A DNA stretch of 64,000 bases from assembly GCF_029852145.1 (NCBI RefSeq), contig NC_079971.1:11823697-11887696 (forward strand), in the 5' to 3' direction. The translations under genes were made by a program, and so were the position numbers. This stretch comes from Microplitis mediator (Eukaryota; Arthropoda; Insecta; Hymenoptera; Braconidae). The notes under the pieces were generated by a model, which saw only the letters and a list, made by a program, of their open reading frames with translations, ran no database searches and was not told the origin of the DNA. Of the stretch, positions 50,026 to 61,644 are shown piece after piece. How positions within the stretch are numbered: the first letter of the stretch is position 1; the number at the start of each line of letters is the position of its first letter.

Positions 50026-50350
50026 CTTATTTTGCCAATCCTCCACGTAATTTTAATCCTAGACTTTTGAGGAATTCCACGTTCTGAGGTGTTAGCACTC
50101 TGACAGGAGCACGATGACTGATGGGTTTCAGATATGATGATCCACTTTTATAGCTGCCACCAATCTTTTTATCAAACACAACCCCCATTATTTCACTGAT
50201 TTTATATGCAAACTTATTGTAATCGTTTCACTACGAATATTCACTAAACTCCCATCTTGATCAACAATCAGCAAATGAAGATTATGTATTGACTGTACGG
50301 CGACTTGTAAATAAATAATGTGCTCAAGAATAATCCCATTCCAGTCTTGT
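50026..50350 (-). pseudogene. Polinton-associated small protein, broken
   Basis: The minus-strand readings LHLLIVDQDGSLVNI (near 50240-50300) and KISEIMGVVFDKKIGG, then PVRVLTPQNVEFLKSLG (50040-50200) lie in two frames separated by a frameshift near 50225. They resemble a small protein beside the capsid gene in insect Polinton-like elements, perhaps a minor virion protein. It ends in TAA shortly before the capsid start. Confidence 0.4.
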
Positions 50351-50359
50351 ACGGTAACA

Positions 50360-50705
50360 AGCATAACCCTTTACCTAAGGCTATAGCTTCCATTGGTGAA
50401 TTATGCCATTAAGCCTCCTCCAATTAACGTCTAGCTTCCCTAGTCGCCATTACAGTTTTAGCGATACCAGCAGCGCCCCCAGCTAATGCACCAGTAGCGC
50501 TTAAGCCAGCAAAAATTGGTCATAAAAATGGTAACAATCCACCCGCTTTTATTTGTGGCATTGTAAATACACGTGATGATCGTATATTTTTTTTCCCACC
50601 AACCATTTTTACAGCTGCACGAGCACCCCGCAATGCAGACTTATACGGTGAAATGTACTCATTCCCCCGTAAAAGTACAAAGTTGATAAAGACACTTCGA
50701 AACAA
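50360..50705 (-). pseudogene. Polinton-associated Gly/Ala-rich membrane-active-type protein, broken
   Basis: The start frame (50520-50705) has a basic N-terminal half, then QIKAGGLLPFL, TGA, PIFAGLSATGALAGGAAGIAK, and after two TAA codons AIALGKGLCLLPYKTG. The hydrophobic Gly/Ala helix followed by an AIALGKGLYLxPYKTG-type tail marks a short protein common near the capsid gene in insect Polinton/adintovirus-like elements, compared by others with adenovirus-type minor core or membrane-lytic proteins. Three stops inactivate it. Divergent from the plus-strand gene at 50718. Confidence 0.45.
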
Positions 50706-50717
50706 ACTGCAAATGAA

Positions 50718-51227
50718 ATGTTTAAACCCATAGTGACACCTCTGAGGACATTAGTTGAGAATTCTAAGGCTTTGAAACATGAAATTAAAAAAGAAGAAGA
50801 AGAATCATTGCAAAATTTGTTTCTGAAGAAACGTGAACATAGTGACTATCAAACTATTAATGATAATAGTGATATACATCGTGGTCAGCATACTTATGAT
50901 GATTTAAATGTGAACAGTACTAGTAGCAACAACTTGAATAAAACCATTTTATCACACCCTCTAACCTCTACAAGCACATCTCTGAGATATCATAACTCTA
51001 TATCTAAATATATTGAGATGTTGAATAAAAAAAATCCTGAAGGCTTGGATACAAGATTTGGTATTCGGAAAAAAAATAATCAATTATTTTTCGGTAATTC
51101 ACCAGTTCAATTTAGAGATAATATAATATCAGTTAATAATCAAAATCATGTTTTATCTCCGAGGCTTATAGAATTGTTGTTAATAAATGAGCCGCATGAA
51201 AATTCAATTACTAAAAGTGATTTAGAT
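50718..51227 (+). pseudogene. Polinton-associated protein of unknown role, cut by an LTR
   Basis: 170 codons: a Lys/Glu-rich coiled N-terminal part (residues 15-40), a polar linker, then a C-terminal core with GLDTRFGIRKKNNQLFFG, VNNQNHVLSPRLIELLL and INEPHENSITKSDLD. The pattern D-T-x-Y/F-G-I-R, G-x-S, and P-x-L-x-E-L-L is shared with a conserved small protein of insect Polinton-like elements whose role I do not know. The LTR at 51228 begins inside the frame and supplies the last three codons and the stop. No continuation was found after the LTR. Confidence 0.5.
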
Positions 51228-52150
51228 TGTAACGGGTAAAATTGGATTTAAATTAAAATGTCCGAGGAACAATTAATTAATTGATTTTGCAAACAAATAA
51301 AATTGATAACGAAAGAAAGAGTCAAATCAATTTCAAATGTCGCCAGAAACTCAGGATTTAGACGAACCAGGATTTGGTTTAAAGAAATTAGTAACTTAGA
51401 AAGTATGACTAATTAAATCAACAAGAAAATTAATTATTTGAATTATAATTAGTAAAATTAAAGATTCAAATTGAAAGCTACCCCTTTTTGCTAGGATTTA
51501 GCTCGCCGGAGTCCAGGGTTAAAAAAAGGGGTCTTTGCAATATAGACAATAAACAAAAACTTCATTTAAACAAGAAGAAAACCTTCCAAAAAAAGAAAAG
51601 AAACACAGGTTTAAACAATAATAAACTGGGATTTTATTTAATCAATTTACATTGGCTTGAAGCCCTGTTCTACTACCTCTTTACAATAGTTAACATAAAT
51701 AATTAAACGCGGTTTTTTATGATGTATAATCTTGGTTATTTATTATTTAAACCGATTATCGCGGTTTACTATTAGTTTAAACAAATTATCACGGTTTACG
51801 CGGTCAAGTAACATACGACACACACATACCCAAAATTACGCGGTCTAGTTTCGCGGGTCTACCCCCTCCCGGGTGCATCAGGGGTGTCTGGTTGACTTCC
51901 CCGTCGGCCCTATACGAACTCCCTTCCCAAAGGGTAAGTGAATGGTCTCCAACAAACCCCCACCTACTCGGCTCAAAACACGTACCACCCTTTGGCAGAA
52001 GGCCTCAGAGTAGGGACCCTCAACCCTCCATGAGAATATGAAACTTCGCTTACCTGGTCCGGTCGGACGCCTGGTAAAGAGAGTTTCCTGTAGTTGTCCG
52101 GGAATGGTCTTCTCTGACAACGTCTCTGAGACTGTTGCCTCTATTTCACT
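51228..52150 (+). repeat. LTR (TGTAACGGGTAAAATTGG family), copy 2; right end uncertain
   Basis: Partner of 23327 and inserted in the gene at 50718. The last 300 bp (51845-52145) is GC-rich and is not seen in copy 1, so copy 1 may be truncated or this part may be leader or another repeat. No clear right-hand duplication was found. Confidence 0.6.
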
Positions 52151-52151
52151 T

Positions 52152-52830
52152 TGTGGATTGTACATTTCTACATAAATTTTATCACATGACTTTCTTAAAT
52201 TATTTAGTCACCAATTATGATTTATTTTAAAGAATAAACAAAATTTTTTGTATTTTACTGCAATTATGACAATCCAAAAAGTGAAAATATCAAAAATCAC
52301 CAGTTTAGTATAGAATTTTTTAATCAGTCATACTAATACTAAGTAAAATATTTTGACGCTTTAAATTGTACATTTCTACATAAATTTTATGTAGATTACT
52401 TATCACACGACTTTTTTAAATTATTTGGTCACCAACTATATTTTATTTTAAAGAATAAACAAAATTTTTTGTATTTTACTGTAATTATGACAGTCCAAAA
52501 AGTGAAAATATCAACAATCACCAATTTAGATATAGAATTTTTTAATCAGTCATACTAATACTGAAAAAAATATTTTCACTTTTTGAATTGTACATGTCTA
52601 CATAAATTTTATGTAGATTATTGATCACATGACTTTTTTTAAATTATTTAGTCATGAATTATATTATATTTTAGAAAATAAACAAAATTTTTTGATTTTT
52701 ACTGTAATTATGACAATCCAAAAAGTGAAAATAGTAACAATTACAAGTTTAAATTGAGAATTTTTCTATCTGTCATACTAATACTGAGTAAATTAATATC
52801 TTCACTTTTTGGATTGTATACTAGTATAAA
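52152..52830. repeat. Three tandem units of about 210-230 bp with internal inverted words
   Basis: Each unit starts ttgtacat(t/g)tctacataaa (about 52159, 52368, 52589). Each also contains aaacaaaattttttg and acaatccaaaaagtgaaaat; the next unit boundary carries the mirrored attttcactttttggattgt. The array can fold on itself. Confidence 0.75.
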
Positions 52831-52874
52831 TCTTACATTGACTGAATATTGTGTGAATTTGCTTTAATTCACTT

Positions 52875-53707
52875 TGTAAAGTGAGCTAATGAAACAGAAT
52901 GGATCTGGTTTAGGCGTGAGGTTTTGAACAGTTAAAAATTACACAAGAATTATTAAAGAATAAATTATAGATTTATTTACACTTTCTACAGATAATTATT
53001 ATTAGAAATAATTATTGATAGCGAATTCAAACACAAGATATACGCGAGAGCGAATGCAACTATAATGAAAAGAAATCACGTTTAAAAATGTCGACACGTG
53101 GTCGATAGCGGTTACGATCACGTAAAATTAATTAACTAATTAATTATCCGCGAATGACAAATTATTTATACTCAATAAATAACAGCCTTAATTTACTGAC
53201 TAAATATTGAATATAAATCAGCACAAGATTTAGTATTAGAACACAAGAAATAGTTTTTTATTTGCGAAGCGGTTTTAGAAACACGAGGTAAACTGTACTA
53301 GAGCACGTTGTAGAATAGAATGATGAAACGATGGCGTCTTCCTTCGTTCCCGCTTGAAGGAGATGATGACAGCATGGCTGTCCCAGCGAATTTTCCCATT
53401 GGCTTAAAAGCGCGCCAACAGGAAGCAGTTAGTAGCTGATTTTTCTTATTGGCAGCCGAGCACGCCATTATGAGAGACGAATTTTCTGATTGGCCGGGTA
53501 ATATAATACGAATTATCTTATTGGCCGGCTAGTAGCGGGTTCTCATACAGTTTTTACACGGTCATGAGCAATAAATTGCAAGTGTCGGGCCCATCTAGCG
53601 AGTGAACCGGCACTATTCTGACCTTGAAGTCAGTAGCGAGTTCGGCAACTCCCGGAATAGCGAAAATGCACGAAGGATTCGAAATTAATCAAGCTCGTGA
53701 CTGAACA
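52875..53707 (-). mobile_element. Solo LTR (TGTTCAG...TTTACA), 833 bp
   Basis: Minus-strand copy of the 3075-3821 family, with the 5-bp duplication cactt at 52870-52874 and 53708-53712. Matches the other copies through the gagctcgc/gcgagt, gggcccgacac and gcggttttagaacacgagg blocks. Confidence 0.85.
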
Positions 53708-53989
53708 CACTTACTCGGGAAACTCGTCAGTTCTTATTGTTCGGTAATGTTATTGTTTGGAGGCTTAGTTTTCTTTTTGACTTGTTTTGGTTGTTGATCT
53801 GCTCTCTGATTCCCTAATCGAAACCAATTAGTTCCAGCTTTGGAAAATTCAGCACTGTCCCAAGTACTAAATTTCTTCAATATTACCTCTGGAACATAAT
53901 TATTTATTGTATTAGCATAAATATTTGTTTTCAGCCGAGTGTTAATTTCAATTATGCATTCAATCTTTCTAACCTTCGCAAATGTTAAT

Positions 53990-56045
53990 TAAGTTCAACT
54001 TATTGACTTTATACTTTGTCTTCTTTCCTTCTCAAGTATTATCGGTAGCAAATGACTGCGAGATTATTGCATTAAGTACTCTCTCTGTGTAATATTTACC
54101 TTTCGCTCCTCCAATCTGATGAACAGTTCTTACCTGCATAAATATTTATATATTATTAATCTTGAATACAAAAATTCGTCAGCTAAAAATCAGTTTAGAA
54201 ATCTCATTTTTGTTTTATTTTACATAAACTAGCATCAGAATTTTGTTTGATTTAGAATAGAGAGTAAATAATTAATCTTTTGTGATAATACATACAGTTC
54301 CACTTATTAACATTTACCATGTATAAAACTGCATAGAAAAGTTAATTCTGGATTCGACTTCTAATATTATCGATTTGTTTTTACAAATGCAAGGTTTTGA
54401 AGTAATTTTCAATTATATACATGTAGACATTTATATAGTTTTCGTATTCTCAATTCGTAAACAGAAAATATTATCTTGGTTATCTCATGTTTTCAGCTTC
54501 TCGAATATTTATAAATTCAAATTAACCACTAACATAATATTTATTAATTCCAACTGCAATAAATTAAGTAATTAAATTACATTCATGAACTTACAAATTG
54601 TCGACGATAATCCGGTGAGTTTGACAGTTTTTCTTCGATGGCATCCTCCTCTGCCCTTGATTTCAGTGGCAGATCTTTTTTCATTTGTGAAGCAGTTTCA
54701 CTATTAACATCACAAGCATTCCCACAAATATTAACTGCCGTTTGTTGCTTTAGATCTTTCACATCTACCGTTAATGCGCCCAGAAGTCTTAAACACTTAT
54801 TCAACTTTGCTAAAACCAATGAAATTCACAAATTAAAACTAATTTTTGAGTAATATACAAAAGGTGGAAACATTCTGAGGAAATAATAATACCATTAAGT
54901 ATATTGAAGCCATCGTCGTTATCATCATTTCCTAAGTCGGATGGAGCATCATTTTCCGATTCGGATGGAACATTATTTTCATTATTATTATAGCGTCCAG
55001 AACCAGTGGTTCTTGACTCGTCTTCAAAATTTTATTATATTATCGATTGATCATCATTAGTTTTATTCATTTTACGCGCAGACGGCGATTTTGTTGCGAC
55101 AAACGGAATCTTTCTCTGATCTTCAATTGCAGGGGTCAAAGGCATCGTAGGCATTTGAGAAGCTGTAAAGCGAGACCGGGATGTGATATTGCACAATTTT
55201 TTCGTTAAATAAAGGTACACGAATTATAATTTCTTCTCACCTGGTTTAGTTATCCTATCATCGCTGTCTTCATCAGAACTATCAGGTACCATGTTGTTTT
55301 TTGAATTAACAGCAGCCGCAGCAACAGCAGTAAGTCGCTTCGATCTAAGTCCTCTTCCTAATGGTTTTTCGGTCGTTGACTCATATTCCGAATCTTTGGC
55401 AGCTTTTCTTGCTGCAGCCAGAGTATCTAAACAGAAATGATTATGATAATTATCTAATTATCAACTATGACATAATTATTTTGTAATTTTTAATTAGCAG
55501 GTCTAAAAATTTAATTATTTACTACAATATCTTAAAATGTTAATTTCATGAATAGGCCAATCATCACACAGTAAAAAATATTGTGTATTTGTGTCGAAAA
55601 CGGTTTGTGTTAAAAATTGTAGTGTGTTAAACTAACACAAAGTCTGTGTCACTTTATTTTGTAACATTAAAAATGTGTTATACACTCTTTATTAATACAT
55701 TTTGGGGGTTACTGTGGAATTCTTTGCGCCCTCTTGTGGCGATATTTCAACATAATCTTTGTGTTAAAAAGGGGTTACACAAAGTTTGTGTCGAAATTTC
55801 AACACAAATTTTGTGTCAACCGTTTTTAACACACAAACTGTGTTGATTTTACACAATATTTTTTACTGTGCACTTGGTTCGACTCTCTGTTTTAACATTT
55901 GCTGTAGATTTTTAGCAAATGAGGGTGGCCATTGTCACGTCATCTTTTTTCCTTCAGGTTCATCGCAATTTAGATGCCAATTGCTTGGAATTTCAGAATA
56001 GAAGTTTTGTCCAATAAAAGAAACTATTGCATATGGTTCTGCCAT
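53990..56045 (-). pseudogene. DUF4806-like multi-exon gene, broken
   Basis: Exon 1 starts MAEPYAIVSFIGQNFYSE at 56045 and reads to about 55871 through one TGA before QWPPSFAKN. Exon 2 is about 55243-55429 (acceptor TTTAG, donor GTGAGA) with a basic/acidic region. Exon 3 is about 54893-55165, frame-broken by TAATAA near 55040. Exon 4 is about 54593-54812 (RLLGALTVDVKDLKQQ, then EDAIEEKLSNSPDYRRQF, donor GTAAGT). Exon 5 is about 53990-54135 with VRTVHQIGGAKGKYYTERV and a TGA after FATDNT. The N-terminal VSFI..W..PP pattern and the C-terminal HQIGG box suit the DUF4806 proteins numerous in Hymenoptera; their role is unknown. Three stop-type lesions. A MITE sits in intron 1. The splice signals show the gene descends from a spliced gene rather than a processed copy. 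Confidence 0.55.
55567..55870. mobile_element. MITE with CACAGTAAAAAATATTGTG ends, 304 bp
   Basis: Inverted ends at 55567-55585 and 55852-55870. The interior is built of inverted gtgttaaa/tttaacac words. It lies at the exon 1 border of the DUF4806-like gene. No target duplication is certain. Confidence 0.75.
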
Positions 56046-56254
56046 AGTCTTGTTCACTGTAAAAACGTAAATATTTTTTTAAAAATTACTTTGCATTACT
56101 CAGAGCATCAGAAATCTATTTAAAATTAAAATATCTTTAATATTACCGCCTGTATTATTTTTAATAATACAGAAATAATTGACAATGAGATTATTTTTCA
56201 ACTTTAAATAATAAAATAATATGAAAAATGTGTTTTTACTAGATAAAAATTTAT

Positions 56255-56800
56255 TGTTCAGTCACGAGCTTGATTAATTTCAAGTCCTTCGTGCATTTTC
56301 GCTATTCCGGGAGTTGCCGAGCTCGCTACTGACTTCAAGGTCAGAATAGTGCCAGGTCACTCGCTATATGGGCCCGACACTTGCAATTATGGCTCATGAC
56401 CATGTAAAAACTGCATGAGAACCCGCTACTAGTCGGCCAATAAGATAATTCGTCTCATAACGGCGTGCTCAGCTACCAATAAGAAAAATCAGCTACTAAC
56501 TGCTTCCTGTTGGCGCTCTTTTAAGCCAATGGGAAAATTCGCTGGGACAGCCATGCTGTCATCATCACCTCTAAGCGGGAACGAAGGAAGACGCCATCGT
56601 TTCATCATACTAATTCTCAACGTGCTCTAGTACAGTTTACCTCGTGTTCTAAAACCGCTTTGCTTTCATAAAAGTTTTTTTGAGTTCTTATACTAAATCT
56701 TGTGCTGATTTATATTCAATTTTTAGTCAGTAAATCAAGGCTGCTATTTATCGAATATAAATAAATTGTCATCCGCTAATAATTAATTACTGAATTAAAA
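56255..56800 (+). mobile_element. LTR of the TGTTCAG family, 3' truncated
   Basis: Starts TGTTCAGTCACGAGC and follows the 52875-53707 copy closely (gcgtgctc, ggaagacgccatcg, gtttacctcgtgttct) until about 56790, where similarity stops. No closing duplication. Confidence 0.7.
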
Positions 56801-57245
56801 CTATTTTGTAGACACAACTATACAAGCAACTGATTAGAATTTTTTAATTAAAGTATTTATGTAATTTACGCGGGTAAACAATGATGGACTAACACTCTGG
56901 ATATTGATACTGGGGGCAAGCAAAACATTTTTTAACCCAAGCGTCACATAAAAAAATGTTGACTTTTCGGTATATTTTATTTAATAAGAAGTCATAAATT
57001 AATAATTGTCAACTTGAATTCAACAAAATATTACCAAAAAAAATTTTTGTGCCGCTTGGTAACTTCCTGCTGTAAAAATGCATTTTTCATGGTGCTCTTG
57101 GGCAGCATAAGATAAATTCGTTCCTGCGGAAAAAGAGCGCGAAATGGCTACAGCGAAATTTTCGCAACTTAAATATAGTTGTTGTCATTAGTGGAGCTCA
57201 TAAACATAATATTTATAAATATACCACAAGGCTTCATACATATAT
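56801..57245. other. Unassigned spacer
   Basis: No gene or recognised repeat. Confidence 0.5.
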
Positions 57246-58126
57246 TGAGACAAATCGCCTTTTTGCTTGGCGATTCTAACCAGCAGCCACCGGGATTCGC
57301 GGGTTGATCCCTGGCTTAGGCTGGCCTTTACGAATTTTTTAATTATAGGGCAGAGCAATGGGCTAGGGTTCTTGCAAAGTGAGAACCCGCACTTGTCCAA
57401 ACTCGGCAACGTATAAAAAAGCTTATCAACTCACCTCATGGCTTATTATAATTATAGATTATTCTTATAAATAGTCGAATTACTATTTGTAACTTAATTA
57501 ATATTTATTTTATGAGACTATTCGATAATCTTACCAGTAAAATAGAAAATAAATAGGATGAACAGATGATAGATACAGTGAATGATTAACAATTGCAATG
57601 ATTGTTTATTGCCAATTATAATAATAAAAATTACTTACAAGAAAATGCAAGCGCTGGATGTAATGCAGACAGATGCGTAGCACAGTATAATTTTATATTG
57701 CGAGTATATCGCCGGTAACGTACAGTAACATTTAATTGAACTAACTTTATTTATAATAATTAGTAAACTTGGACAGTAAAGTATATCGCAAGAGAGTTGC
57801 TAGTAATACAACTAGAACGCAAGTTAATTTCCCAATTTACAAAGTAGTTATCCGTATTAACAAGGTCGCAAATAAATTGCTAGTATATGACAGTAAAACT
57901 AAATTATACGTCTTAATGCTAATTGATCCAGGATCGAAGTGATTGACCGATAATCCCGGGCGTAGGGCTCGGGACCGTCCCCACTTCACCCCTACGGCCA
58001 TGCGTTGACGTAACAATCAGTCATGTGACCATGTCACTATGACTTGTGTAGTTTCAGACGGCAACGAGACGGGGAAAATTGGGAACCGCAAGGCTGAAGG
58101 CGAAGATGACAATTCACATTTTCTCA
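57246..58126. mobile_element. TIR element (TGAGA/TCTCA), second copy, 881 bp
   Basis: Same ends and same ATAT flanks (57242-57245, 58127-58130) as 2649-4299. It lacks the nested solo LTR, so it shows the empty site. It contains gcgggttgatccctgg and gggttcttgcaaag blocks shared with copy 1. Confidence 0.8.
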
Positions 58127-58388
58127 ATATGAAAGTGGACTAGTGTACATTTAATTGTTTTATATTTATAATTGCATCTAGTTGTTTATAAGAAAAACGT
58201 ACGTGGAAGTGCATGGAAAAATAATTAAATATATTTTATTCTTATACAACTGTGAATATTTCATTTTTTATAAATTTTTTTTATGTAGTAAAGTTAAAAT
58301 CTAACCTGCTCAATTAAAACGTAAAATAACTTTAAATCACAGACACTTTTAAAAAATTTTTTGATTTTTCTAACTAGCCAAGTATTTA

Positions 58389-58524
58389 GGGCCAGTTTTT
58401 CAATCCGAGTTTATTTTTATCCAGGTTTTAATTAATATTGTTAATATATCTATATACTAATAATATACCTGCAATGATAATTAAACCCGGATAAAATAAT
58501 CAACCTGGTTTCAAAAACTGGCTC
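58389..58524. mobile_element. Short MITE, 136 bp, TTA target duplication
   Basis: Ends GGGCCAGTTTTTCAA and TTCAAAAACTGGCTC, flanked by TTA at 58386-58388 and 58525-58527. A TTA duplication with G-rich ends points to the PIF/Harbinger group. Confidence 0.7.
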
Positions 58525-58554
58525 TTAGAAAAAATAATAAGAATATGTTATGTC

Positions 58555-58847
58555 CAATAAATTTTTTTATTTAATTTATTTTATTTCATAAATAAATTTA
58601 CGAAACTCCTCTTTACAAAAGCACGCGAAAACGCAGCGTCAGTATTACCATCACTTATGCGTATAAAAGTAGCGCGACGATTTTTGCAATAACGATTGAC
58701 GAATAAATAAAAACTTGTCGTCATTTTCCACCAATGACAACAATTTAATTACTCCCATCAAACATCAATCAGAGTTTTTAAATAGCCTGAGCACCATGGC
58801 TCAGGGCCTTAATTGACTATCAGATCTCATGATCTTGAGCCTTACGG
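58555..58847 (+). repeat. LTR fragment related to 41884-43241
   Basis: Begins near tgttatgtccaataaa and matches the other copy through acgcgaaaacgcagcgtcag and gagcaccatggctcagggcc. It is cut at 58847 by the start of the hAT element. Confidence 0.75.
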
Positions 58848-60137
58848 CAGTGTTGCCAACTCTACCTACTTTTCGGTAGGTCTACCAACTTTTAGTGCCG
58901 TGATCAAACCTACCACTTTTCAGCAAAAATCTACCAACTTTTGAAGTTTTAAAAAAGTTTAAATCAAACCTCCCTGAAAATGTTATTAAAACTATAATTT
59001 TTTTATTTTTCGTAATCTTTCTCTTGCTTTTTCACCCTTTGATGGATTCATCGAACTTAATCGAAAATAGAGGGCGTTACAGGTTGATGTCCAGGTCACA
59101 TCATGGCGGCGTTAGATCTTAATCTTTCTACATACGAATTCTATATATTTGTGTTTACACTCTATATATCTATCGCGATTCCATTAACAAATAAATAATT
59201 TGATTCCTAAAACGTTTCAATTGAACACTATCAAAATGAGTGAAAGTGAAAGTGGAAACAAAGAAAACTCTTCTCCTCGAAAATTAAAAAAGATGCATTG
59301 TTGCGTAAATATCAAATGTTCGCGCCAAAACACTTGATAACTCTACGCTCTACTATACCAGAGGTGCTGCTATCGACGCGCCTTCTGATACTCGGAATTT
59401 CAACTCGATAGTCAGCTACGCAGCAACTGGCATTATTCTACAACACCTGGTATAGAACACCACGTGCCATCAGTATAATAATAATTAATTACATCGTGCA
59501 AATTATCGTGCTTCATTGATTATATCAATTTGATCACTACTCGCTAATTCATCAGGTATTGTTATTTATCTATATTTTTCATTGACATTCTCAGCTTAAT
59601 TCATAAAATCTGTGATCATTTTTGTGTTGACCGCGTGTCAAAATAACCTGCCGGCTATATCTATATATATACTCGCCATCACGTGACTTTGCAGCCACAA
59701 ATAATTTATTTTAAATTTACAATTACTTTCATTACTCATTGCTTAATTATTTACTCGTACTCGATGTCAACTGGTGTGACTGATGTCATCATTCAGTCAT
59801 CCAGTCATACTTAATCCCTAAAATCAATATCTTTTTATTTGTGACTGCAAAGTAATTATTATACGTTCTGATTCGGCTCGCTACGCATCTATTAGTTTAT
59901 ACTCGGTTCTTACTCATACTCTATATGTCGCGTGTTGAAATTATCTGTGACTTAAATTTATACTCGAAATATTTGTGATATTTGTAAATCATTAATTGTC
60001 AATAATTTATTCATTACTGCGCTCTATGTAATTTATTAATTCACGTGTATGGTGCCGTGTAAAATTATAAAAACTCATACTCATTTAAACTCGAAAAAAC
60101 TCAATCTTCAATTCAACTACGCTCTATATATAATGTA

Positions 60138-61644
60138 TATGGGGCATTCCATGCCAAATCACCGAGGTTTCGGCCCGACCCCCTTCGATTTCGCTGAAAA
60201 TTTTTTATCATTTTCTACCCTACCAAAGACATTTTTCTGAATTTTTTCAGATTTTTTTACCCAACCCAAAAAAAGTTACGAATTTTTGAAAAAAAAACGC
60301 TCTTTTTTTTCAAATTGCTGTAACTTTGACACAAATTGACATTTTGGCACTTTTTTTTTTTTGAAAAATTTTGTTTTTAATTGTAGTTTTCAGAAAAAAA
60401 TACAAAAAATTTTTCGGAAGTCACGATATATAAAATATTTCAGTTTTTTCAATAAAACCGTAATTTTTTCGAAGTCGGAAACCTTCGATTCTCAATTTTT
60501 TTGTCTCAAAAAAAACTTCAACCAAGACAGTATTGGACCCCGCCATTCCCATTTTGTGCCGACTTTCCTTTACATTTTTTTTTTTCGATTGAAATTAAAA
60601 AAATTTCTAAATTTGGCTTATTTTTTATGACTTTGCGCTGAAGTTTCTTTGGATTGTTTTTAAAAGCTCAGAAGTTGAATAAAATTGGACAATAACAACC
60701 GTAAAGTGTATTAGGGGCAAGAATTGATTTTTTCGGAAGAAAATTCCCAATTTTGAAATACAGTGAAACCTAAACCTACAATTAACCTTCTCACTAAGAC
60801 AATTTATAGATAAACTTAGAAAAATATCGATAGCCTTATAGACAATTTTAGATCAAATTGAACGGAATATAGTATAGTACCGGATATCTCAACTGGTAGA
60901 GCACTCGGCGTGATACCGACATGGTCTAGGTTCGATTCTCAGTTCGGGCTATCGATATTTTTCTGAGTTCATCTATAAATTGTCTTAGTGAGAAGGTTAA
61001 TTGTAGGTTTAGGTTTCACTGTATTTCAAAATTGGGAATTTTCTTCCGAAAAAATCAATTCTTGCCCCTAATACACTTTACGGTTGTTATTGTCCAATTT
61101 TATTCAACTTCTGAGCTTTTAAAAACAATCCAAAGAAACTTCAGCGCAAAGTCATAAAAAATAAGCCAAATTTAGAAATTTTTTTAATTTCAATCGAAAA
61201 AAAAAAATGTAAAGGAAAGTCGGCACAAAATGGGAATGGCGGGGTCCAATACTGTCTTGGTTGAAGTTTTTTTTGAGACAAAAAAATTGAGAATCGAAGG
61301 TTTCCGACTTCGAAAAAATTACGGTTTTATTGAAAAAACTGAAATATTTTATATATCGTGACTTCCGAAAAATTTTTTGTATTTTTTTCTGAAAACTACA
61401 ATTAAAAACAAAATTTTTCAGAAAAAAAAAGTGCCAAAATGTCAATTTGTGTCAAAGTTACAGCAATTTGAAAAAAAAAGAGCGTTTTTTTTTTTAAAAT
61501 TCGTAACTTTTTTTGGGTTGGGTAAAAAAATCTGAAAAAATTCAGGAAAATGTCTTTGGTAGGGTAGAAAATGATAAAAAATTTTCAGCGAAATCGAAGG
61601 GGGTCGGGCCGAAACCTCGGTGATTTGGCATGGAATGCCCCATA
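60138..61644. repeat. 1.5-kb hairpin element, nearly identical arms, TA-flanked
   Basis: Ends TATGGGGCATTCCATGCC and its mirror, TA at 60136-60137 and 61645-61646. The arms (60138-60834, 60950-61644) are almost base-for-base complementary; the same peptide-like frame appears on opposite strands at 60361-60630 and 61152-61445 for this reason. Related by its ends to 12329-13128. Confidence 0.9.
60878..60950 (+). other. tRNA-like sequence in the hairpin loop
   Basis: Reads taccggatatctcaactgg then tagagcac, with a B box ggttcgattct and a 3' gttcgggct. Length (73 nt), the D-arm and T-arm words and the GGATAnCTCA start fit a tRNA-Lys-like ancestor. Acceptor position 2 is mismatched and the anticodon loop lacks the T expected before the anticodon, so it is a pseudo-tRNA or SINE head. 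Pol III boxes A and B look usable. Confidence 0.6.

Noticed and set aside
60878..60950. Functional tRNA gene
   Set aside because: Acceptor mismatch and an abnormal anticodon loop; kept only as a tRNA-like unit.
60361..61445. Two almost identical protein frames on opposite strands
   Set aside because: They are the two arms of one inverted repeat; sequence is poly-Phe/Lys-like and no family is recognised.
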